Assembly: GCF_002201895.1 (NCBI RefSeq) | Contig: NZ_CP019436.1 | Span: 992,001 to 1,056,000 of the forward strand | Origin: Methanopyrus sp. SNP6 | Lineage (GTDB): Archaea; JAADCQ01; Methanopyri; Methanopyrales; Methanopyraceae | Length of the DNA stretch: 64,000 nucleotides | Direction: 5' to 3' | Shown here: positions 43,220 through 51,668 of the stretch, in pieces | Layout: every line of letters starts with the position of its first letter | How positions within the stretch are numbered: position 1 is the first letter of the stretch | Notes under the pieces: model-generated | Told to the model about the DNA's origin: nothing | Seen by the model: only the letters and a program-made list of their open reading frames with translations | Databases searched by the model: none | Translations under genes and position numbers: made by a program

Positions 43220-44134
43220 TCACCCAACGATCTCCCTCCACCGTCGGACGTTCTCTTCGTCTGGTTCCCAGCGCAGTGCCACGTTACTCCCTACTTCGAC
43301 CCCTAGCTCCTCGGCGACGGGCTCGCACTTGGCCCTCAGTAGGAAATACACAGGCACATCGGGGAACGGTTCCTCCGGGATGGACTCGAAGTTCCCCTGC
43401 CCTTTGGATATCACCACGTCTGCGTAGGACAATTCCTCGGCGAACTCATCGCTGACCTCAGTCGTGAGCAGTCCGAGCATCTCGGTCCCCGTGTCGATCA
43501 CGTCGCAGATCTCGGTAATACCAACTTGCTCGGCGTCCTCCCGCGTGGCGTCGTTCACTATCGGACCACCGCGGACGGCCACTACCACGTCGCACTCCAA
43601 CTCTTCCACCAACACCTCGATCAGCAGCTTATCCAGGGCGATCTCTCCCGCGTTGTCGCACAGATAGAGCACGCGTGCGCCTCTGAAATCCTCAGGTTTC
43701 AGGTCGAAGACAGTGAACCCTGCACCACTGATCTCCTCCCGGAGTTCGTCTAGGTCGAACTCGTGACCTGCCACCGCGAAGTCGATAGTGTTGCCGACGA
43801 TCGCTGCGGCCGCGGCCTTCTTCAGGAGTTCCTCAGGGTCCTCGATATTCTCGAGATCGCTCTCGAGCTCCTGCGCGACCGCCGCCGCACGCTCGTTGGC
43901 CCGCCGCTTCTCCTCTCGGTAGGGGTCCGGATCCTCCGAGTACTTCATAACGGTTCGTTGTGCTTCGGTACCCAGCTTAGGAGGTTGGGGTGTGGGTTCC
44001 ATTCGGTACAACTCGCTAACACATTCGGTCGCTGCTAGGATGGCCTCCTTCTGACGGTCCTCCGGGACAGCTCGTTCGACGGTGTTTACCGCGATTTCAA
44101 GCACGCACGGTACACACCGTGGTACTGCCCTCAT
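43220..44134 (-). CDS. DUF89 family metal-dependent phosphatase
   Basis: 304 aa. N-terminal CVPCVLEIA (Cys pair typical of the archaeal subgroup), a central GNTIDFAVAG, and metal-site motifs CDNAGEIALDKLLIE, VRGGPIVNDAT, and SKGQGNFES. DUF89 proteins are damage-control phosphatases; the exact substrate of this subgroup is uncertain. ATG start with GGGGG upstream. Convergent with the Fe-S trio across a 153-nt gap. Confidence 0.88.
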   Translation of the reverse strand: MRAVPRCVPCVLEIAVNTVERAVPEDRQKEAILAATECVSELYRMEPTPQPPKLGTEAQRTVMKYSEDPDPYREEKRRANERAAAVAQELESDLENIEDPEELLKKAAAAAIVGNTIDFAVAGHEFDLDELREEISGAGFTVFDLKPEDFRGARVLYLCDNAGEIALDKLLIEVLVEELECDVVVAVRGGPIVNDATREDAEQVGITEICDVIDTGTEMLGLLTTEVSDEFAEELSYADVVISKGQGNFESIPEEPFPDVPVYFLLRAKCEPVAEELGVEVGSNVALRWEPDEENVRRWREIVG

Positions 44135-44149
44135 TACCGATGCCCCCTG

Positions 44150-45394
44150 TCACTTCAGGAACAGCCACTGCAGGTCGTGTGGCACCTTCGTATGTTCCAG
44201 TGGCCACAACCCGAACGGTGCAGGTGATATCAGCAGGACGAGCAGGGACACCAGCAGCAAGGCGGGTAGCCAACTTTTGCTCTCGTCATCGTCCAAGAAC
44301 GAGCGGTCGGACGGTAGTTTCGCCGTTATCTTAACCAGCACGATCACGGTCGCAACCGCTATGTGGTACCAGTGCAGGAAGCCTTGGAAGAACGCCGACA
44401 TCACGGAGAACCACTTGACGGTGCGGGTATCGTAGTAATATCGCACGATGTATCCTCCTTCGAGCGGGTACACCGGCAGGGCTGAGAGCCAGGTGATGAT
44501 GAGTCCCGCCCATCCAGCCAACGTGATCGGGTTCGCGACGATTCCGAGCTCGCGCGATAGGGACAGCGTCCACAGGTTGTGCCACACGAGCATTCGGACT
44601 GGCGTATGGTCGAACACGGCACCGAGGAGGAATGTCGCGGTGGATAGTAGGAATCCGGACACCAGACCGGCCACGCCTATCCGGCATAGCGATTCGACTA
44701 GCATAGGTCGAACTTCCGAGCGAATCACGGAGGAGAAGGCTCCCGGGAAGGGAGGAACCGCGAGGAAAAACGGCAGGCGCGGTCGGAGGCCCTCTACTTT
44801 CGCTACCCAGAGCTTCACGATCTCCTTTCCGAAGTAAATCGCCGAGAACGCGAGTGCGAACTCCACCGCGGCCCAGGTCGAGCCGAACGCCAACCACCCA
44901 CCCAAGTACGCGAATACCGGAACCGAAATCCCTAGCAGAACCAGCCATCCCGGCTCCTGCTCTGGGACTTCGAAACGCTGTACGACCAGCCTACCGGCCT
45001 TCCCTTCCGGTTCCGCTGTGAATTTCATCTCAGCCAGCTTCCTAGCCAGGCGACGCGCGTCTCCCTTCCGCTCGTAGTGGAAAACGACCGAACTGTCCTC
45101 CCGGATACGGAACTCCTTTACCTCGTATCCTGCGCCTTCGAGGGCCTTTTCAATGCTCTTGACGTCTTTATACGATGGAAACATCGACGGGTCGGCATTC
45201 GTTCGGAACACACCCTCGACTAGCAACGTCCCACCACATTCGGGGCACTTACCCTTCCGCTCGTATACTACCTCATGATCGTGAGGTTTGAACTCGAAGT
45301 AATCGCAATCGTCACACGCGAGCAGGGTTACCAGCTCGTACTCTTCCTCTACCTTTTCGGCCGCCACGGGCTCCAGGGGTAACTGCCGTCTCAT
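44150..45394 (-). CDS. M50/EGY-like membrane protein without a zinc site, with N-terminal zinc ribbon
   Basis: 414 aa. A zinc ribbon is suggested by C27/C30 and C50/C53. The membrane half follows the S2P/EGY layout: a helix that should carry HExxH reads FGKEIVKL (188-195), then PFFLAVPPFPGAFSSVI and WLSALPVYPLEGG (302-314), which corresponds to N-x-LPxxPLDGG with the Asn and Asp replaced. All zinc ligands therefore appear lost. Probably a pseudoprotease; substrate binding or regulation is inferred. ATG start with GGGGGAG upstream. Confidence 0.75.
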   Translation of the reverse strand: MRRQLPLEPVAAEKVEEEYELVTLLACDDCDYFEFKPHDHEVVYERKGKCPECGGTLLVEGVFRTNADPSMFPSYKDVKSIEKALEGAGYEVKEFRIREDSSVVFHYERKGDARRLARKLAEMKFTAEPEGKAGRLVVQRFEVPEQEPGWLVLLGISVPVFAYLGGWLAFGSTWAAVEFALAFSAIYFGKEIVKLWVAKVEGLRPRLPFFLAVPPFPGAFSSVIRSEVRPMLVESLCRIGVAGLVSGFLLSTATFLLGAVFDHTPVRMLVWHNLWTLSLSRELGIVANPITLAGWAGLIITWLSALPVYPLEGGYIVRYYYDTRTVKWFSVMSAFFQGFLHWYHIAVATVIVLVKITAKLPSDRSFLDDDESKSWLPALLLVSLLVLLISPAPFGLWPLEHTKVPHDLQWLFLK

Positions 45395-45395
45395 T

Positions 45396-45806
45396 TCACT
45401 CCCCCACCACAGTCACGAGCAGACGACGAGATCGCGGGCCGTCTAACTCCACGAACAGCACGGATTGCCACGTTCCCAGTACAAGATCACCGTCGGACAC
45501 GGGAATGGTAACGGAATTCCCTAGGAGTATAGCGCGCAGGTGTGCGTCGGCGTTGTTGTCGATTCTATCGTGTTCGTATCCCGCATCTTGTGGCACCAGC
45601 TCTTCAAGCTTATTAACGATATCACGGAGGAGACCCGACTCAGGCTCGTTCACGACCACGGTCGCGGTGGTGTGCCGCGAGTACACGTGAGCGATCCCTT
45701 CCTTCACTCCGCTCTCCTTAACTTTCTCTTTGACCTGATCGGTGACGTCGATCACCTGAACCCTGCGTTCCGACTTGATCCTCAGCTCAGCCTGGTACAC
45801 TGACAA
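45396..45806 (-). CDS. YjbQ/UPF0047 family protein
   Basis: About 136 aa. YjbQ proteins have a weak thiamin-phosphate synthase activity in bacteria; the true role is open. Conserved pieces: VYSRHTTATVVVNEPES (the His-x-x-x-Ala pocket), YEHDRIDNNADAHLRA and LGTWQSVLFVELDGPRSR. TTG 45806 is selected by GGGG 8 nt upstream; ATG 45827 would lie next to the divergent mscS start. Confidence 0.88.
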   Translation of the reverse strand: MSVYQAELRIKSERRVQVIDVTDQVKEKVKESGVKEGIAHVYSRHTTATVVVNEPESGLLRDIVNKLEELVPQDAGYEHDRIDNNADAHLRAILLGNSVTIPVSDGDLVLGTWQSVLFVELDGPRSRRLLVTVVGE

Positions 45807-45830
45807 CGACCGCACCCCGGGGGACATCCT
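45807..45830. promoter_or_regulatory. Back-to-back SD block between divergent starts
   Basis: The 24-nt gap between TTG 45806 (minus) and GTG 45831 (plus) contains CCCC (45815-45818) directly joined to GGGGG (45819-45823), spaced 8 and 7 nt from the two starts. Confidence 0.65.
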
Positions 45831-46577
45831 GTGGAACTGCCGTCGATGAAGCTACCGTCGGCACATGTGGAGCCGCTGAAGCTGGCCACGGCGATCGTAA
45901 TAGCCTTGCTCCTCGTGAAGATTATGGGTCGAGCGGCTAGGGTCGTTCGGGGTAAGCTCGAAGAGGAGGGCTTACAGGATTTGGGGTGGTGGGTGGAGAA
46001 GACGCTTCTCTACGGTTCTTACCTACTGGCGTTCTCGATAGTTCTCGAGTCCCTAGGGATGAGCATCTGGGCCCTCGTCACCGGATTGGGGCTGGCCGGA
46101 GCCGGTATCGCGGTAGCTGCCCGTGATCTCATTGCGAACCTACTAGCGGGTCTGTACCTGGCACTGGAGCGCCCTTTCGAGGTTGGTGACAGGATTCGAG
46201 TCGGTGAATACTCGGGGGAGGTTGTTGACCTCCGAATTCGGTGTACGGTGTTGAAGTCCAGAGGTCGTAGGATAGTCATCCCAAACTCCGTCCTAGTCAA
46301 CGAGACCGTAGAGAGACTGGACGATTCCGACGAGTGTGAGTTCGAGGTTGTGGTGGAAGGATCCCCTAATGAAATCGGGCGACGGCTGGCCGCGCTCGAA
46401 GGAGAATTGGACTCCCTAAAGCTGAAGTATTACGACATCTCGGTGGAACGTGTGGAGTCGGGCAGGGCGCTGGTCCGGGTACGGGCGGCTGGGAAAGAAG
46501 TGGATAGTGTGCACGGGGCGGTTCGACGCGCGCTCGTGAAGAGGCCTGGCGGGACGGACCGCTGGGATGACGATTAA
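45831..46577 (+). CDS. MscS-family mechanosensitive channel
   Basis: 248 aa. Two or three N-terminal helices followed by the pore helix and beta domain: LVTGLGLAGAGIAVAARDLIANLLAG (pore) and the signature RPFEVGDRIRVGEYSGEV, then GRRIVIPNSVLVNETVERL. Size is near the minimum for the family. GTG start with GGGGG at 7 nt. Confidence 0.92.
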   Translation: MELPSMKLPSAHVEPLKLATAIVIALLLVKIMGRAARVVRGKLEEEGLQDLGWWVEKTLLYGSYLLAFSIVLESLGMSIWALVTGLGLAGAGIAVAARDLIANLLAGLYLALERPFEVGDRIRVGEYSGEVVDLRIRCTVLKSRGRRIVIPNSVLVNETVERLDDSDECEFEVVVEGSPNEIGRRLAALEGELDSLKLKYYDISVERVESGRALVRVRAAGKEVDSVHGAVRRALVKRPGGTDRWDDD

Positions 46578-46648
46578 CCGGGAGCCGGGAGCGGATTCCG
46601 CCCCGACCCCCTCATTGTTACACAGTCCGCAACGAACCGAGGATCCAG

Positions 46649-46658
46649 TTTATAATTA
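46649..46658 (+). promoter_or_regulatory. TATA box upstream of the formyltransferase paralogue
   Basis: TTTATAATTA stands alone in GC-rich sequence, about 31-40 nt before GTG 46689, consistent with a short leader that contains the GGGGGG SD. Confidence 0.55.
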
Positions 46659-46688
46659 CTTTCACTCTACCCCTCGGGGGGGAGTTAA

Positions 46689-47588
46689 GTGGAGATCAAC
46701 GGGGTACCTGTAGAAGACACGTTCTGTGAGGCTTTCAAAGGTTTGTACGCACGATTCATTGTGACGGCTGCCGACGAACGTCCCCTGCGTGAGGCTGCTG
46801 AGAACGTCGCCGCTCTGCCGGCCACCGTCTTCGGCGAATCTGAGGCGGGCGTGGAACGCTGGTTGGACCCGGAGGAGACCCCGGACGACCGTCCTGGGTT
46901 CGTCGCCCAGGTGTGGGTGGAGTACGGCGATGACGCCGTGAAGAAACTGGAGCACGAGCTCGGGAAGCGCATACGTCAGGGTGTCCTGGTACGACCGACT
47001 ACCAGAGTCTTCGACGCTTGCGAGGATCCGGACGGCTATATCGACACGGAACGCCCTATCGGCCGTTGCGCCGACGGATACGAATACACCGACGTACGTT
47101 TCGACCGGGAGATGGTCCACATCCCGATCATGATGGGCGAGTTCATGATCGAGCGTCGACTAGGGTACGCGGAAGGTGTCGCTGGAGGTTTAGTGTGGCT
47201 GTTCTGCGAGGACGTAGATGCCGCGCTCGAAGCCGGTTATCGTGCCGTTGATGCCTTGCGAGACGTAGAAGGCGTCATCACCCCATTCAACGTCTGTGCC
47301 GCCGGTTCGAAGCCTGAAACTATCTACCCGGACATCGGCCCGACGACCAACCACCCGTACTGTCCGACTCTCCGTGATAGAATCCTCGACTCGAAGGTCC
47401 CGGAAGGCGTCGAGGCGATCCCCGAGATCGTGATCAACGGGGTCTCGCTCGACGCGGTAAAGCGAGCGATCGGAATCGCTATCGAAGCCGCCACGGAGGT
47501 TGACGGGGTCGTCAAAGTGTCCGCCGGGAACTTCGGAGGTGAACTCGGCGACTACAGGATTCCGCTGCGGGAGTGCATTCGGGAGTGA
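46689..47588 (+). CDS. Formylmethanofuran:H4MPT formyltransferase paralogue
   Basis: 299 aa. The overall Ftr pattern is intact from MEINGVPVEDTFCEAF to VVKVSAGNFGGELGDYRI, but the middle differs strongly from catalytic Ftr: for example the PAEAG segment reads GESEAG. A second divergent Ftr gene is known in several methanogens. It may be inactive, have another substrate, or be condition-specific. GTG start after GGGGGG. Followed by a PfkB kinase. Confidence 0.85.
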   Translation: MEINGVPVEDTFCEAFKGLYARFIVTAADERPLREAAENVAALPATVFGESEAGVERWLDPEETPDDRPGFVAQVWVEYGDDAVKKLEHELGKRIRQGVLVRPTTRVFDACEDPDGYIDTERPIGRCADGYEYTDVRFDREMVHIPIMMGEFMIERRLGYAEGVAGGLVWLFCEDVDAALEAGYRAVDALRDVEGVITPFNVCAAGSKPETIYPDIGPTTNHPYCPTLRDRILDSKVPEGVEAIPEIVINGVSLDAVKRAIGIAIEAATEVDGVVKVSAGNFGGELGDYRIPLRECIRE

Positions 47589-47591
47589 GAG

Positions 47592-48485
47592 GTGTTGGAC
47601 GCAGTGGGTCTCGGCGCCCTCAACTTGGACGAGCTCCTGTACATTCCCCGAATGCCAGAACGCGACGACTCGGTGCCTATCGAACGGAGGGTGCAGCGAG
47701 GAGGTGGGTCCGCGGCGAACACGATCTGTTGGCTCGCCTACCTCGGGAGGAAAGTGGGGTTCGTCGGGAAGGTCGGCAGCGATAACGCTGGGGATCTTCT
47801 ACTTCGGGAGTTCGAAAAGCACGGTGTCGATACCTCAAGAGTCGTCAGGGGTGACGGATACAGCGGTACGGCGTTCTGTCTGGTCTCTGGAGATGACAGG
47901 AGGATCCTAGTCGATCCCGGGGTCAACGACGATCTTCGACCTGAAGAGGTCGATATCGACTACATTCGTGAAGCTCGCATACTCCATACGAGTTCGTTCA
48001 TCGGGTTACGATCGGAGACGTCCCTGGAGACCCTGAAGCGGACCATGAAGGCGGTATCGGACGAGCTGATGGTGACTTTCTCTCCGGCCACGATGGTCTT
48101 GCGTGGCTGGTCCTATTTGGAACCGTACTTCGAAGCTGCTGATGTCGTGTTCCTCAACGAAACTGAGGCAGTTCACTTGACGGGCGATGTCGAGGAGACC
48201 CTCAACAGGCTGGCTGAACTCGTGGAAATAACTATCATCACCCGTGGGCCCGACCCCGCGATCGTCCAAGAAGGGACCGAAACCTCGGAAGTGGCACCGG
48301 AGCCCGTTCCGGAGGAAGACATCGTAGATCCTACTGGGGCAGGGGATGCTTTCGCTGCTGGATTCATCGAAGGCATTCTACGGGGTGAATCGGCCGACCG
48401 GTGCTGCGAGCGCGGTCACGCGGTAGCCGCAGAGTGTCTGAGAATCGAAGGATGTCGTCCCCCCAGCGAAGGGCGCCCCGAATAG
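47592..48485 (+). CDS. PfkB-family carbohydrate/nucleoside kinase
   Basis: 297 aa. Ribokinase-like fold with GGGSAANTICWLAYLG near the N-terminus and the anion-hole/catalytic DPTGAGDAFAAGFIEG near residue 253. Substrate not assignable. GTG 47592 is 6 nt from GGGAG and only 3 nt from the previous stop, so it is likely co-transcribed with the Ftr paralogue. Confidence 0.85.
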   Translation: MLDAVGLGALNLDELLYIPRMPERDDSVPIERRVQRGGGSAANTICWLAYLGRKVGFVGKVGSDNAGDLLLREFEKHGVDTSRVVRGDGYSGTAFCLVSGDDRRILVDPGVNDDLRPEEVDIDYIREARILHTSSFIGLRSETSLETLKRTMKAVSDELMVTFSPATMVLRGWSYLEPYFEAADVVFLNETEAVHLTGDVEETLNRLAELVEITIITRGPDPAIVQEGTETSEVAPEPVPEEDIVDPTGAGDAFAAGFIEGILRGESADRCCERGHAVAAECLRIEGCRPPSEGRPE

Positions 48486-48500
48486 TGGCTCCGAGGACAA

Positions 48501-49259
48501 TCACTTCGGGATGAAATCCACAAGCTTGTGCACTTGCGGCAACACCCGCACGTCGGAGTCCACCAGTCCGGCTAATCTCCAGAGATCCTCGAGGTCGTGC
48601 TCAGAGCCCGTCGCCGGCTGCAGGAATATCGGCTCTACACCCAGCCGATGAAGTCCCTTCAGTGCACCCTCGGCGTGCCGGTAACATTCTTCGTTCACCA
48701 GCACCACCTTAGCGTAAACCTCTGCGTTGATCCTCTCGAGGAACCTCAGACAGCGGTCTGGAAAATCTTCCATATTGGGACCGTGTGACGGCAATTTCAC
48801 GTCCGCGGAAACTGCATCCACCAATCTGTCGATTAATGGAGCTCGGTCGGGCAACGAGGCGTTGGTCTCGAGCAGTACCCTGAATCCGCGTTCACGGAGC
48901 CCTTCGATCAACCTCTTCAGTGCGCTCCACGGCTGGACTAGAGGTTCTCCCCCGGTTAACGAGATTATTCCGAACGTATCCTCCAGGTCCTCTAACTTCA
49001 CCAGCACTTCGACGACGTCCTCCGGTCCGCATGGGACCGGGAGCTCGAGTTTCACCTCTCCGCTCACACGTCGAACCGGGGCCCTCCGGTGGCTGCTCCG
49101 GGAGGCCGGTTCGTCACAGTATACGCATCTCAGGTTACATCCTGAGAATCGGACGAACGCCTGCGGTTCCCCCACGAACTTGCCCTCTCCCTGCAGTGAG
49201 AGGAATACCTCGTACACGTTCAATCCAGGCGTCGGACGACCTCTGCCCCCTGTCCCCAT
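48501..49259 (-). CDS. queE: 7-carboxy-7-deazaguanine synthase
   Basis: 252-aa radical SAM enzyme of the archaeosine/queuosine precursor pathway. CNLRCVYC gives the C-x3-C-x2-C cluster motif, with SLQGEGKFVGEPQAFVRFSG before it and SLTGGEPLVQ after. ATG 49259 overlaps queD by 40 nt; TTG 49223 is an alternative. The insertion after the third Cys (PASRSSHRRAPVRR) is typical of the family's variable loop. Confidence 0.9.
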   Translation of the reverse strand: MGTGGRGRPTPGLNVYEVFLSLQGEGKFVGEPQAFVRFSGCNLRCVYCDEPASRSSHRRAPVRRVSGEVKLELPVPCGPEDVVEVLVKLEDLEDTFGIISLTGGEPLVQPWSALKRLIEGLRERGFRVLLETNASLPDRAPLIDRLVDAVSADVKLPSHGPNMEDFPDRCLRFLERINAEVYAKVVLVNEECYRHAEGALKGLHRLGVEPIFLQPATGSEHDLEDLWRLAGLVDSDVRVLPQVHKLVDFIPK

Positions 49260-49702
49260 CCCTCGTCCACCCGGATGCGTAGTTCCTTCAGATTGTCACC
49301 TGATAGCTTGCGCTCCAACTCGTCCGCTAAGTACTCTGCCAAGTCTTCGGCCGATAGTGAACTGGTAGGGATCAGTACAACATCCTCCCTAGGAAACACG
49401 TAGCGTTTGCCGTCCGATAATCGAACCGTGATCTCGTCCTCGGATTCCTCGATCTCGAAAAGTTCGGACTCGGTCGGTAACAACACCCGATGATCCAGGG
49501 GATTTATCAGCTCTCGCACCGCGCTCTTGAGCTCGTCGAAGTCGTACACAAAGCCGTGTGGTTCCGTACGCTCCCCGAGCAGCTCAACCGATACATGGTA
49601 CGTGTGACCGTGCAATCGACCGCACTTACCATGTCCTGGGATCACGTGGCACGCCGAAAACCTCAGTCCTAACTCCCTACCGTCCAAATACACGCGCGGC
49701 AA
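49220..49702 (-). CDS. queD: 6-carboxytetrahydropterin synthase-type protein
   Basis: 160 aa, PTPS/QueD fold. Zinc ligands in FSACH near residue 16-20 and HGHTYH near 31-36; VYDFDELK and NPLDHRVL follow. A roughly 25-residue insertion (FEIEESEDEITVRLSDGKRY) separates the second half. Its Cys occurs in the GKCGRLHGH segment. TTG start behind GGGGGTG. Operon with queE. Confidence 0.88.
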   Translation of the reverse strand: MPRVYLDGRELGLRFSACHVIPGHGKCGRLHGHTYHVSVELLGERTEPHGFVYDFDELKSAVRELINPLDHRVLLPTESELFEIEESEDEITVRLSDGKRYVFPREDVVLIPTSSLSAEDLAEYLADELERKLSGDNLKELRIRVDEGWGQGAEVVRRLD

Positions 49703-49892
49703 ACGTGCACCCCCGGCCGATGACGAGCAGCCGGAACACCGAGTGGTGACGAGCCCTGGCTTTACCGAGGCCTCGGGTCGGCGGTTAAGGCCCCCCTCAT
49801 CGCTCGGCCACCGCCGTAGGTCCTCATCCCCGACTCGACCGGCGAGCTAACAGTATTAACGGTGTACCCGAGACGTTCGGGGGTGCCGAAGG
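49703..49892. other. Spacer between queD and pheT
   Basis: 190 nt, GC-rich. ATGA and CCGA elements recur but do not make a proper C/D sRNA. No tRNA pattern. A TATA-like AGTATTAAC at about 49852 could drive pheT. Confidence 0.4.
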
Positions 49893-51665
49893 TTGCCTGT
49901 GGTCACGATCCACTACGATAAGCTCGTGAAAATACTCGGAAGGGAAGTCTCGTTCGAGGAGCTAGCTCATAACCTCATCCCGATGCTAGGTAGCGATGTG
50001 GAGCGAGTCGACGAGCGTGAAATGGTGATCGAGACGGAGTTCTTTCCAAACCGTCCCGACCTGTATAGCGTGGAGGGCGTTGCGCGGGCTCTCAAGGGAT
50101 TTCTGGGGATAGAGAAGGGCATACCCGAGTACCACGTTCGTCGCTCGGACGTGGAAGCACGGGTTGAAGAGAGCGTACTCGACGCGCGCCCATGCCTCGC
50201 GGTCGCAGTCGTCCGTGGCGTTGAGTTCGAGGACGAGCGTGACTTGGAGCATCTCATGGAGTTCCAGGAGCACCTCCACTGGGTGATAGGGAGAGATAGG
50301 AAAAAGGCTGCGATCGGTATCCACGACTTCGAGTCGATAGAGCCACCTCTTAGGTACTTCCTCGTGGATCCGAACGACAGGTCGTGGGCGTTCGAACCAC
50401 TCGATCATCCGGGCGAGGAAATGACACCTGCCGATGTTCTCAGGCGGCACGAAAAGGGTCGGCAGTACGCCCACCTGGTGTCCGGTGGAGCTCCGATACT
50501 CGCGGACGAAGAAGGAGTGATTTCGTTCCCTCCAGTGATAAACTCGGAACGCACCAGGGTCACACAGGACACGACGGACCTACTCATCGACGTGACCGGT
50601 ACCGACTGGCGGTCCGTGCTGGACGCGCTCCACGTAATCGTGTGCAACCTGGCCGAACGCGGCGCGGAGGTATTTACCGTTGAGATACTAGGAGCATACG
50701 AGCGGACAACTCCGACGATGGAACTCGACGTATGGGACGTCCCCGTGAGCGAAGCTCGGAAACTGTTAGGGATCGATCTCTCCGGCGAGCAGCTGGAGGG
50801 GCTGTTGGAACGCGCTCGGCACGAGGCCATCCTCGTTCCCGAGGGTGAGCGTGAGCTCAGGGAATACCCGCTCCCGGATGTGTACCACATCGAGGCTGAT
50901 TGGCGTGAGATCCCACCGATACTCTACGAGGAGGACGTGGTACGGGTTTTCGTGGGGCCCTGGCGGACGAACGTACTTCACGAGTGGGACCTGATCGAAG
51001 ATGCTGGAATTATGTACAATTACGACCGGTTCGAGCCTACGGTACCTGACTTTTACACGCCATCACGTGCGGATAGGGGACGCGAATTCATCAACGTCGT
51101 GCGTGATACTCTCGCGAGGATGAAATTCGTCGAAGTGAACTCCTTGACTCTCATCAGTCCGGAAGAGAACTATCGGAAAATGCGCCTCGAACCGGATGGC
51201 CGCGCGGTGAAGTTGGCTAATCCGATTCAGAGAGAGTACACGATCGTACGAACGTGGATCCTCCCATCTCTGATGCGTTTCCTCGCGGACAATAAGCACC
51301 GTCCGTATCCGCAACGGGTGTTCGAGCTCGGAGAGGTGATCGAACAGGACGAGAACGCGGAGACTGGTGCCAAAGACCGGTGGAAGCTGGCGCTGGCGAT
51401 AGCCGGTCCCGGTGTAGGCTTCTCCGAGATTAAGTCCGTGGTAGAGGCACTACTGCGCGAACTGGGCGTCACCGGGTGGGAGATTACCGAGAGAAAACAC
51501 CGATCATTTATTAATGGAAGGTGCGCCGCCGTACTCGTTGACGGGCAGGAGCTGGGTTTCTTCGGTGAAATCCACCCCGAGGTATTGACTGAGTTCGACC
51601 TCGAAGTGCCCGTAGTGGGTGGTGAGTTCGACGTCGCGGCCCTTAGAACGGCCGCCGGGTGGTGA
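49893..51665 (+). CDS. pheT: Phenylalanyl-tRNA synthetase beta subunit
   Basis: 590 aa, archaeal-length beta subunit. Segments: N-terminal B1 (FFPNRPDLYSVEGVARALKG), B3/B4 (PVINSERTRVTQDTTDLLIDVTGT), B5 and the catalytic-like core ending RVFELGEVIE and GFFGEIHPEVLTEFDLEVPV. pheS is not in the window. TTG start. Followed 3 nt later by ftsZ. Confidence 0.97.
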   Translation: MPVVTIHYDKLVKILGREVSFEELAHNLIPMLGSDVERVDEREMVIETEFFPNRPDLYSVEGVARALKGFLGIEKGIPEYHVRRSDVEARVEESVLDARPCLAVAVVRGVEFEDERDLEHLMEFQEHLHWVIGRDRKKAAIGIHDFESIEPPLRYFLVDPNDRSWAFEPLDHPGEEMTPADVLRRHEKGRQYAHLVSGGAPILADEEGVISFPPVINSERTRVTQDTTDLLIDVTGTDWRSVLDALHVIVCNLAERGAEVFTVEILGAYERTTPTMELDVWDVPVSEARKLLGIDLSGEQLEGLLERARHEAILVPEGERELREYPLPDVYHIEADWREIPPILYEEDVVRVFVGPWRTNVLHEWDLIEDAGIMYNYDRFEPTVPDFYTPSRADRGREFINVVRDTLARMKFVEVNSLTLISPEENYRKMRLEPDGRAVKLANPIQREYTIVRTWILPSLMRFLADNKHRPYPQRVFELGEVIEQDENAETGAKDRWKLALAIAGPGVGFSEIKSVVEALLRELGVTGWEITERKHRSFINGRCAAVLVDGQELGFFGEIHPEVLTEFDLEVPVVGGEFDVAALRTAAGW

Positions 51666-51668
51666 CAC

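Noticed and set aside
49703-49892. Possible C/D box sRNA or tRNA in the queD-pheT spacer
   Set aside because: ATGA-like elements occur but D boxes read CCGA and C' is imperfect; no tRNA T-loop or acceptor pairing is visible.
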